NCBI RefSeq assembly: GCF_963668665.1
Contig: NZ_OY764902.1
Location: 986,001 to 1,050,000 of the forward strand
DNA from: an uncultured Anaeromusa sp.
Lineage (GTDB): Bacteria > Bacillota > Negativicutes > Anaeromusales > Anaeromusaceae
Direction of reading: 5' to 3'
DNA length: 64,000 nt
The notes beneath the pieces are model-generated. The model was given only the letters and a program-made list of their open reading frames with translations, was not told where the DNA came from and made no database searches. The translations under genes and the position numbers were made by a program. Positions 1-6,396 of this stretch are shown here, piece by piece (position 1 is the first letter of the stretch; each line of letters opens with the position of its first letter).

Positions 1-130
1 AAGCGCTCCAAATGGCCCCTCTGCCAAGTAGCTCCCCCCTTGCTTCTTGGCAATGGGACGTCCGGGCTACGGATCTGCACGCTTTCGCCAGCGGCCAGGC
101 GAGCGGACTGGATTTTCTCCGCTCCCCGGT
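1..130. other. Window edge, no supportable gene
   Basis: I see no gene that I can support here. On the minus strand one frame is open from inside the patatin gene to the window edge, but it has no ATG or ribosome binding site near the patatin stop. The stretch contains an inverted pair, GCCAAG and CTTGGC, around a G-rich run. Its style resembles the repeat-like intergenic DNA at the right end of the window. A gene beginning beyond the edge cannot be excluded. Confidence 0.3.
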
Positions 131-904
131 CTATGTACCGGAAAGCAGTTCTTGAATAGCAGGCAAAGCCGCTTGAGCCGCCACGCGTCCTAAAGCCACG
201 CATTCCTTGAGATGGTTAAAGGAACTTGGCGATACATAGCCTACATTAGGCTGCAGCAGCACATCCCAATCGCGGTGCTTATGCCGCAGGAGCTCCCGTT
301 CCATAATATCAATAGAACGCAGCATAACATCCACAAAACTTTTTACTTCCGGCGCCTCTTCCTTGCTCGTTAAGTCCACCGCAACTACTACGTCCACCCC
401 CATTTCCCGCGCCAAATCGCTGGGAACCGGATTTAAAACCGCGCCATCCACCAAGAGCATGTCCTCCCACTCAAAAGGCAGGAACACACCAGGTACAGAC
501 ACACTGGCTCTTACTGCCGCCGCCACGGGCCCTTCCGCAAAAACGACCTCTTTGCCGCTTTTTAAGTCGGCAGCAACGATACGCAAGGGAATGTTCAACT
601 GCGCAAATGTCTTTTTTTGCAGCAGCACATCCATCGTTCCCCATATTCGCCTGCCTGAAAACATGCCGAGCTTCGACATATTCATATCCAACCAATGCGC
701 TTTGGGCAAATGGCAAGCCAATTTTAAGATGTCCTGCGGCTTATGTCCGGCGCAATACATCGCCCCCACCAAAGCCCCTATACTACAGCCAGCGATGCAA
801 TCAACGGCAATTCCTTCCTCCTCCAGCACCTGCAGCACGCCCACATGAGCCAAGCCGCGCAGGCCTCCCGCTCCTAAAGCCAATCCTAGTCGCCGTTGCG
901 TCAT
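131..904 (-). CDS. Patatin-like phospholipase (RssA/YlbK type)
   Basis: Predicted cytoplasmic serine lipid hydrolase of the bacterial patatin family, 257 residues, the usual size. The oxyanion-hole motif GAGGLRG lies at residues 11-17, the nucleophile elbow GCSIG has Ser41, and the catalytic aspartate is in the DGA motif (Asp153), so the Ser-Asp dyad is complete. I chose the ATG at 904 because AAGGAGG sits seven bases before it; a start nine codons further upstream would absorb this ribosome binding site. There is no signal peptide or membrane segment. The gene follows a tRNA-Leu cassette closed by a terminator, so it is probably transcribed separately. The substrate is unknown; esterase or lysophospholipase activity is typical of the family. 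Confidence 0.9.
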   Translation of the reverse strand: MTQRRLGLALGAGGLRGLAHVGVLQVLEEEGIAVDCIAGCSIGALVGAMYCAGHKPQDILKLACHLPKAHWLDMNMSKLGMFSGRRIWGTMDVLLQKKTFAQLNIPLRIVAADLKSGKEVVFAEGPVAAAVRASVSVPGVFLPFEWEDMLLVDGAVLNPVPSDLAREMGVDVVVAVDLTSKEEAPEVKSFVDVMLRSIDIMERELLRHKHRDWDVLLQPNVGYVSPSSFNHLKECVALGRVAAQAALPAIQELLSGT

Positions 905-969
905 TACGCCGCCTCCTTGCATCATCAACAATTTCTTTCATTATATAACAAACCGCCCTTGCTAGGAGA

Positions 970-1005
970 CAAAACAAAAAGCCTTCGGGAAATTCCCGAA
1001 GGCTT
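970..1005 (-). terminator. Terminator after tRNA-Leu cassette
   Basis: A 12-bp perfect stem (979-990 with 994-1005, AAT loop), followed on the minus strand by a T-rich tract, lies directly after the last tRNA of the cassette. It separates the tRNAs from the patatin gene. Confidence 0.85.
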
Positions 1006-1018
1006 ATTACTGATAAAT

Positions 1019-1104
1019 TGGTGCGGTAGAGAGGACTCGAACCTCCACAGGGTTGCCCCTACCAGCCCCTCAAGCTGGCGCGTCTGCCATTCCGCCACTA
1101 CCGC
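1019..1104 (-). tRNA. tRNA-Leu (GAG)
   Basis: An 86-nt cloverleaf with a seven-base acceptor stem (GCGGTAG/CTACCGC), encoded CCA end, long variable arm as in class II leucine tRNAs, and anticodon GAG in the loop TTGAGGG. It is the last gene of a three-tRNA cassette and is followed at once by a terminator. It is nearly a copy of the tRNA at 2404-2489 but differs in the variable and T arms. Confidence 0.95.
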
Positions 1105-1119
1105 ATGAAACTATAAAGT

Positions 1120-1206
1120 TGGTGCGGTCGAGAGGACTTGAACCTCCATGAAGTTGCCTTCACTAGATCCTGAGTCTAGCGCGTCTGCCAATTCCGCCAC
1201 GACCGC
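1120..1206 (-). tRNA. tRNA-Leu (CAG)
   Basis: An 87-nt class II tRNA with acceptor stem GCGGTCG/CGACCGC, anticodon CAG in loop CTCAGGA, a long variable arm and an encoded CCA. Its sequence looks identical to the copies at 1226-1312 and 2503-2589, so it is a recent duplicate or kept uniform by gene conversion. Confidence 0.95.
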
Positions 1207-1225
1207 AAGAGGGCTTTATTGAGTT

Positions 1226-1312
1226 TGGTGCGGTCGAGAGGACTTGAACCTCCATGAAGTTGCCTTCACTAGATCCTGAGTCTAGCGCGTCTGCCAATTC
1301 CGCCACGACCGC
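1226..1312 (-). tRNA. tRNA-Leu (CAG), copy 2
   Basis: An 87-nt class II tRNA with anticodon CAG and encoded CCA, the first gene of the three-tRNA cassette. It is separated by only 19 nt from the next, identical copy. A strong promoter lies about 45-70 bases upstream (1356-1384). Confidence 0.95.
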
Positions 1313-1355
1313 AAAGCCAACTGCCATTACAAATAGCAGCTTACCCACGTTGGCT

Positions 1356-1384
1356 ATTATAGCAGAGACCTCGCGCCAATGCAA
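1356..1384 (-). promoter_or_regulatory. Promoter of the second tRNA-Leu cassette
   Basis: On the minus strand TTGCAT (1379-1384) and TATAAT (1356-1361) are separated by 17 bases, and TGC precedes the -10 box (extended -10). The predicted start near 1349 would give a short leader of about 36 nt before the first tRNA. Confidence 0.75.
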
Positions 1385-1421
1385 GAAAATCTTTGCCTAA
1401 GAAAACAGCGATTCCTTCTAA

Positions 1422-2270
1422 TTACTTATATCGCTCAACAAAGTTCTCCAAATTTTTCATGTTCTCATGCACTTGCCGCAAAATAGCAGCAATCTCTTCG
1501 GTTGTCGCAGCTTGTTCTTCACTAATTGCTCCGGTCGTTTCAATCGATTGATTGATCTCTGCAATGGCCCCGTTTACTTGTTGCAACGTCTCCTGAATCT
1601 TTTTTACGGCCTCATTGGATTGATCCGCCAGCTTGCGCACTTCTTCCGCCACGACCGCAAAGCCCCGGCCGTGTTCACCCGCCCGAGCCGCTTCAATAGC
1701 CGCATTGAGTCCCAATAAGTTGGTTTGCGCGGCAATGGTCCGAATAAATTCCAAAATACTAGCGGTATGCCTATTTTTTTCACCTAACGATTGCGCTTGC
1801 CCAATGGTCGCCTGCCCTGCTTTCGCTAATTCGCCTACGCTCTTAGCAACTTGTTCAATGCTCTCTGAAGCTTGCGTAGTATCTGCTGCAAGCTCTTCGA
1901 TCGTCTTGATCAACTGCAAACTATTTTGAAAATCAATACCAGAACTCAAGGTGCCAATTACTTCGCCCTGAATCCCATAAATCGGCGTAAAAATAGTTTT
2001 TATTGGACGCCCATAAACCGCTGGCGGAATATCGGCAAAGGTGTCTTGCTTCATTGACAAACAGCGTTCAATCGTTTCAATACCGCTAATGGGTTTTCCC
2101 GCAGGAAGATCCAGTTCAAATTCTTTCGCACGATAATACGATAAGTATTCTTTGCAGTCTGTCAAACCGACTGCCATATCCTCCCGCACAATTCGGTTCA
2201 TATACGGCAATACCAATTTGAAAGCCTGAAGAATTTCCTCATTCGTTTTAAAAAAAGTATTTTGCGTCAT
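1422..2270 (-). CDS. Soluble methyl-accepting chemotaxis protein
   Basis: A 282-residue chemoreceptor signalling protein without transmembrane segments or a HAMP domain. Residues 1 to about 120 form a sensory region that ends in a PAS/Cache-like tail ([13 protein letters not shown]). Residues 130-282 form the coiled-coil signalling domain, with the conserved hairpin tip ([20 protein letters not shown] and the following [15 protein letters not shown]). Its length is about half that of a classical receptor. It should interact with CheW/CheA in the cytoplasm; what it senses is unknown. The ATG at 2270 is preceded by AAGAGGTG. The gene is monocistronic between two tRNA-Leu cassettes. A palindromic AATATT-TCGC-AATATT lies just upstream of its extended -10 (minus-strand TATACT, 2311-2316). 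Confidence 0.9.
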   Translation of the reverse strand: MTQNTFFKTNEEILQAFKLVLPYMNRIVREDMAVGLTDCKEYLSYYRAKEFELDLPAGKPISGIETIERCLSMKQDTFADIPPAVYGRPIKTIFTPIYGIQGEVIGTLSSGIDFQNSLQLIKTIEELAADTTQASESIEQVAKSVGELAKAGQATIGQAQSLGEKNRHTASILEFIRTIAAQTNLLGLNAAIEAARAGEHGRGFAVVAEEVRKLADQSNEAVKKIQETLQQVNGAIAEINQSIETTGAISEEQAATTEEIAAILRQVHENMKNLENFVERYK

Positions 2271-2365
2271 AATCGCACCTCTTTTCTGTAAGATAGTTTT
2301 TTATATCGCCAGTATACCACAATATTTCGCAATATTCTTCTTTTTTAATGTTGCAAAATGCAAAA

Positions 2366-2395
2366 ACAAAAAAGCCTGCAATATTTTGCAGGCTT
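2366..2395 (-). terminator. Terminator after first tRNA-Leu cassette
   Basis: A stem of nine bases (2372-2380 with 2387-2395) is followed on the minus strand by a T run. It lies immediately after the tRNA-Leu (GAG) gene and upstream of the chemoreceptor promoter. Confidence 0.85.
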
Positions 2396-2403
2396 CATTT
2401 TTT

Positions 2404-2489
2404 TGGTGCGGTAGAATGGATTTGAACCATCACGAGGTTGCCCCCGCCAGCCCCTCAAGCTGGTGCGTCTGCCATTCCGCCACTACCGC
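2404..2489 (-). tRNA. tRNA-Leu (GAG), second gene
   Basis: An 86-nt class II leucine tRNA with encoded CCA and anticodon GAG. The acceptor and anticodon stems equal those of the gene at 1019-1104, but the variable arm and T stem carry several changes, so the two GAG genes are diverged paralogues. Confidence 0.95.
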
Positions 2490-2502
2490 ATAGAGTATTG
2501 AT

Positions 2503-2589
2503 TGGTGCGGTCGAGAGGACTTGAACCTCCATGAAGTTGCCTTCACTAGATCCTGAGTCTAGCGCGTCTGCCAATTCCGCCACGACCGC
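2503..2589 (-). tRNA. tRNA-Leu (CAG), copy 3
   Basis: An 87-nt class II leucine tRNA with anticodon CAG and encoded CCA, apparently identical to the copies at 1120-1206 and 1226-1312. It is the first gene of a two-tRNA cassette (CAG then GAG) with its own promoter and terminator. Confidence 0.95.
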
Positions 2590-2608
2590 ATGCAGTAAGA
2601 ACGTCCCT

Positions 2609-2638
2609 ACTTTATCATAACAACTAATCTTCTGTCAA
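2609..2638 (-). promoter_or_regulatory. Promoter of the first tRNA-Leu cassette
   Basis: The minus strand reads a consensus TTGACA (2633-2638), an 18-base spacer and TAAAGT (2609-2614) with an extended TGA just before it. The predicted start falls about ten bases ahead of the tRNA. Confidence 0.65.
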
Positions 2639-2654
2639 CATACCAAGAAAATGA

Positions 2655-4262
2655 CTAGCGCGCCGCCCAGGTCCATTCCCAGGCGTTCCATAAATTCCCC
2701 TCTGCCGGATTGGGTTTAAAACCGTTTAGCCCATTCTTGCTCGCATCCAGCTGGCACCGGAAATAAAGAGGTATTACAGGCACATCCGTGGCCATCAACG
2801 CCCCGATCTGCTTATATATCTCTTTGCGCGCCGCCATATCCGGAGTCGTCGCTCCTTGTATCGTCAAAGCGTCAATTTGTGGATTGCGCCAACCGGCGAC
2901 ATTAAGACCGCCTTGCCCTATAAAGCGCGAATGCCAATACAAGCGATTATCCGGGTCCACGCCGCGTACCCAAGCAAAAAATGCCGCCGCAAACGGACGT
3001 TGCCGATAGGTCTGCTCAAAGTTCTTTGCATCCACCACTTGAAGCTGTACCGAAACGCCCAGTTCCTTCCATTGCTGCACAATCGCCTGCGCCGCCAATT
3101 CCCGTTGCTTATTGCCGCTAGGCACCGTCAGAGCAAAGGCCAATGGTTTTCCTTCTTTTTGCAACATATTGCCGTTTTGAGCCAGCCAGCCTGCCTGCGC
3201 TAACAGTTCCTTGGCTGTTTTTAAATCACGAGGAGGTATTCCTTCATTCACATACGCCCAGGAAACAGCCGGCTGGTCCGCCCAGGCAGCTACCCCAGTC
3301 CCTTTTAACACCTGCTGCGCCAGCAGATTACGATCAAGGCCCAAGGCTAAGGCCTGCCGCACCCGAAGGTCTTTAAAAAGAGGATGATCCAGATTAAAGG
3401 TAATTTGCTCCCAAATAGGACTAGGCGTGGCAAACACTTGAAAATTAGTCTGGCTGCGCATCTGATCATACGCTTGATTGCCAAAATGCGGCGCTATGTC
3501 CACTTCACCAGATTTAGCCTGAGCAATAAGCAAGGTCTCGTCCGGCACAATCTTATAAACAATGGTATCCATCTTAGGTTTACCGCGGAAATAGCGTTCG
3601 TTTGCTGCAAAAACAAGGCCGTCCGCCATACGCCATTCCTGCAGTCGAAAAGGACCCGTGCCAATCGGATTCCTTTGAAAAGCTCCTTTGTTCGGATCAG
3701 CCCCAGCCAAAAGATGCTTAGGCAGTATCGTTTTAAACAAGCTGACCCAGTCTGGATATATCTCACGAAATTTTACCACTACAGTATAGGGGTCCGGCGT
3801 CTCCACGGCGCGAATACGATCATAACCGTCTCTTGAAATCGCCTGAGTTTTAGAGTTCATGATATATTCCCAGGTAAAACGAACATCTTCCGCCGTAAAA
3901 GACGCCCCGTCATGCCAGGTTACGCCTGTACGCAGCAGATAGCGAACCGTTAAACCATCCGGGCTCACCGTCGGCAGTTCTCTCGCCAAGTCCGGCTGCA
4001 GGGTGCCATCTGGCTGGCTAACGACCAAACCGCTAAATAGCAGTCGCGACATTTCATGAACCGAAACCGCATCCGAAAGATACGGATTTAACACTGCCGG
4101 CTCATGCAGACTAGCATAAACCACCTGTCCTCCGGAGCGAGTGGCAGAAGGCAAAGCAACCCCTCCCGCTTTCTCCGAATTCTGCCCGAACGAACAGCCC
4201 CCAGCCAACAGCAACCCGCCCAAAATCAAAGCCAATATCCACATGCGGCCGAATCTACGCAC
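2655..4262 (-). CDS. ABC transporter peptide-binding lipoprotein (family 5)
   Basis: A 535-residue extracytoplasmic solute-binding protein of the OppA/DppA/NikA family. The N-terminus has a hydrophobic signal and a lipobox LLAGGC, so Cys23 would be lipidated. The body has the family signatures: a DGLTVRYLLRTGVTWHDG-like strand near residue 110 and an RQALALGLDRN-like segment near residue 300. Likely ligands are di/oligopeptides, nickel or haem; the sequence does not decide. The start is the GTG at 4262, with AAGGAG nine bases upstream. No permease or ATPase gene is adjacent, so it is an orphan binding protein or serves a transporter encoded elsewhere. It follows the lytic transglycosylase gene by only 13 bases and may share its transcript. 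Confidence 0.9.
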   Translation of the reverse strand: MRRFGRMWILALILGGLLLAGGCSFGQNSEKAGGVALPSATRSGGQVVYASLHEPAVLNPYLSDAVSVHEMSRLLFSGLVVSQPDGTLQPDLARELPTVSPDGLTVRYLLRTGVTWHDGASFTAEDVRFTWEYIMNSKTQAISRDGYDRIRAVETPDPYTVVVKFREIYPDWVSLFKTILPKHLLAGADPNKGAFQRNPIGTGPFRLQEWRMADGLVFAANERYFRGKPKMDTIVYKIVPDETLLIAQAKSGEVDIAPHFGNQAYDQMRSQTNFQVFATPSPIWEQITFNLDHPLFKDLRVRQALALGLDRNLLAQQVLKGTGVAAWADQPAVSWAYVNEGIPPRDLKTAKELLAQAGWLAQNGNMLQKEGKPLAFALTVPSGNKQRELAAQAIVQQWKELGVSVQLQVVDAKNFEQTYRQRPFAAAFFAWVRGVDPDNRLYWHSRFIGQGGLNVAGWRNPQIDALTIQGATTPDMAARKEIYKQIGALMATDVPVIPLYFRCQLDASKNGLNGFKPNPAEGNLWNAWEWTWAAR

Positions 4263-4275
4263 CTCAATTCACTCC

Positions 4276-4896
4276 TTACCCCTTGTTCCCGTACAACTGC
4301 CTATATCGTTCCCTGCCGCTTAGCACCCGCTCCACGTATTCGCGGGTTTCGCCGTAAGGAATAGCCTTTACGTCTTGAAACGAAAAATTCCAGCCATAGG
4401 TTGTCATCCATTGCCGTACCGTCCCCCGCCCTCCATTGTAGGCGGCCAGCATCAACACTTCATTTCCATGAAACTCTTCTTTTAGCGAAGCCAAATACCA
4501 AGTGCCAAAACGAATGTTTGTTTCCGGTTCGTTTAAATGCTCCTCAAAAAAAGTCTCTTCGCCTATATTGTGAGCAACCCACTGCGCCGTCTCCGGCATC
4601 ATTTGCATCAGTCCGCGAGCCCCTTGGTTGGATACGGCTTGCGGCTTAAATTTGCTTTCCGCTTGAATCACCGCAGCAACCAGCATAGGGTCTAGCTCTC
4701 TGCTGGCGGCATAGGTTTCAACCAAAGGCCGATAGGGAAAGGGAAAACGATAGGTCTCTTCAAACCACGCACTGCGATAGCCTCCGTACACAACCAAAAC
4801 AAACAAGAAAAGGCACACAACCCCTCTCATCCATTTCCCGTCCCGCTGGGTGCTTCTTTCAGCCGCGCGCGTATACATCAAACCGCTTCTACTCAT
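4276..4896 (-). CDS. Membrane-anchored lytic transglycosylase (SLT family)
   Basis: Peptidoglycan lytic transglycosylase of 206 residues. One N-terminal membrane segment (about residues 24-40) anchors it, and the goose-lysozyme-like SLT domain follows. The catalytic glutamate is Glu80 in the motif QAESKF; the conserved GLMQMMPETA and AAYNGG motifs are present. It should cleave the MurNAc-GlcNAc bond to give anhydro-muropeptides. The ATG at 4896 is preferred because AAAGGCGG precedes it; a TTG five codons upstream would bury this site. The start overlaps the end of coaE by eight bases, so the two are translationally linked. Confidence 0.92.
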   Translation of the reverse strand: MSRSGLMYTRAAERSTQRDGKWMRGVVCLFLFVLVVYGGYRSAWFEETYRFPFPYRPLVETYAASRELDPMLVAAVIQAESKFKPQAVSNQGARGLMQMMPETAQWVAHNIGEETFFEEHLNEPETNIRFGTWYLASLKEEFHGNEVLMLAAYNGGRGTVRQWMTTYGWNFSFQDVKAIPYGETREYVERVLSGRERYRQLYGNKG

Positions 4897-5527
4897 GTGG
4901 CCGCCTTTCAAGAATTCTGCGCTTAGGAAGAGTCCCTTGCAACACTCGCAACCATTGCTCTTTCACTTGCAAAAGGGTCGCCTCTTCAGCACCGTTATTA
5001 TCAATGCAGACATCCGCCTGCGTCGCTTTCTCATTCAAATCCCCCTGCAGGGATATTCTATGCCTTCCTTCAGCCTCAGTCATGCCATCTCTGGCGCATA
5101 AGCGCTGGAGCTGCACCTGTGGCTTTACAAAGACTACCCATACCTCATCCATTTGAACCTGCCAGCCAACCTCAAACAACAACGGCACGTCAAACACCAC
5201 CGCAAGTTCTCCTCTGGCAGCTGCCGCCTGAGCCGCCTCGGCGGCGCGCGCTAAAATACGAGGGTGCAGGATCTGCTCCAACTTTTTTCTGGCTGAAGCA
5301 TCGGCAAAAACAATCGTCCCTAGTTTACGTCGATCAATCTCCCCTGAAGGAAGAACAATATTGTCTCCAAAAGCAGCCGCTACCGCTCGATAACCAGGAG
5401 TCCCCGGCTTCACCACTTCACGAGCCAAGCAATCAGCATCAATAATGGTCGCTCCCATCTTTTTTAGCAAAGAGGAAACAAAACTCTTACCGCTGCCAAT
5501 TCCTCCTGTCAGTCCAATCCATTTCAT
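4889..5527 (-). CDS. coaE: Dephospho-CoA kinase
   Basis: Last step of coenzyme A synthesis: phosphorylates the 3'-hydroxyl of dephospho-CoA with ATP. The protein is 212 residues. The P-loop GLTGGIGSGKS is at residues 5-15, DAD at about residue 33, and the lid/CoA region contains DVPLLFE, all typical of CoaE. The start is the ATG at 5527; longer readings upstream enter mutM. The gene begins eight bases after mutM, which follows polA, giving the common polA-mutM-coaE order of Firmicutes. Confidence 0.96.
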   Translation of the reverse strand: MKWIGLTGGIGSGKSFVSSLLKKMGATIIDADCLAREVVKPGTPGYRAVAAAFGDNIVLPSGEIDRRKLGTIVFADASARKKLEQILHPRILARAAEAAQAAAARGELAVVFDVPLLFEVGWQVQMDEVWVVFVKPQVQLQRLCARDGMTEAEGRHRISLQGDLNEKATQADVCIDNNGAEEATLLQVKEQWLRVLQGTLPKRRILERRPHE

Positions 5528-5535
5528 AACTAATT

Positions 5536-6372
5536 CTACTCTCCCTTGTCCGGTTGGCAGCGAGAACACCAATGCGTCCCTCTGCCTGCTACCTCTGCGC
5601 GCGATATGCTTTGACCGCAGTGCAAGCATGGCTCGCCGCCGCGCCCATATACACAGAGAAGCCTCTGATTTCCCCCTCGGCGCCCCAAGCCGTCGCGATA
5701 ATCCCGAATGCTTGTGCCGCCATGGTCAATCCCCTGCTGCAGCACCGTCTGGATAGCTTGATGCAGTTTTTCCGTCTCCTCCCTAGTTAGGGACGCTGCT
5801 GTCCGCAGCGGATTCACGCCAGCCAAAAATAAACTTTCATCCACATAGATATTTCCCAAACCGGCTACTACATCCTGACGCAGCAAAAAGCTTTTAATAC
5901 GGCTGCGGCTTTTTTGCAGGCGTTCCTGCAGATAGGCCACACTAAAATCATCTTCCAAAGGCTCCGGGCCCAAACTGCTCAAGCCAGGTAAAGAGGATAC
6001 TTCCGCTGCCGAAACCAAGTGAAACGTACCAAAGGTACGCACATCATGATATAGCAATTGCGCGCCGTCGTCCAGTACAAAACGCAAGCGATCATGCAAA
6101 CGCCGTTCCGCCGTTTCCGAAGCCGTCCGGTATTCTAAACGTCCGGTCATCCGCAAATGGATAACCAACACATCTTCTTCCAATTCCAGCAGCAAATATT
6201 TACCTCGCCGCCGCAGACTCTGCACCTGCCGTCCCTCAATGCGCCGCCCAAACTCCGTTGCGGGAGTCTTGATCAGCCGCGACAGCCAAATGTCACAATG
6301 CTCAATCCTTCGGCCGACCACCAAGGGCCCCAAGGTACGACAGATTGTTTCCACCTCCGGCAACTCCGGCAT
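5536..6372 (-). CDS. mutM: Formamidopyrimidine-DNA glycosylase
   Basis: Removes 8-oxoguanine and formamidopyrimidines from DNA and nicks the abasic site by beta,delta-elimination. The 278-residue protein begins MPELPEVE, where Pro2 (the Schiff-base nucleophile after Met removal) and Glu3 are catalytic. The helix-two-turn-helix region includes GLGNIYVDESLF. A C-terminal zinc finger is formed by Cys249, Cys252, Cys269 and Cys272. The length is normal. It sits 24 bases after polA, consistent with a base-excision-repair operon. Confidence 0.97.
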   Translation of the reverse strand: MPELPEVETICRTLGPLVVGRRIEHCDIWLSRLIKTPATEFGRRIEGRQVQSLRRRGKYLLLELEEDVLVIHLRMTGRLEYRTASETAERRLHDRLRFVLDDGAQLLYHDVRTFGTFHLVSAAEVSSLPGLSSLGPEPLEDDFSVAYLQERLQKSRSRIKSFLLRQDVVAGLGNIYVDESLFLAGVNPLRTAASLTREETEKLHQAIQTVLQQGIDHGGTSIRDYRDGLGRRGGNQRLLCVYGRGGEPCLHCGQSISRAEVAGRGTHWCSRCQPDKGE

Positions 6373-6396
6373 GTCTTCACCTCGCCTTTCGCAAAC

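Noticed and set aside
1..170. A minus-strand frame open from within the patatin gene to the window edge
   Set aside because: No ATG or ribosome binding site is in this frame near the patatin stop, and the sequence looks like intergenic repeat DNA.
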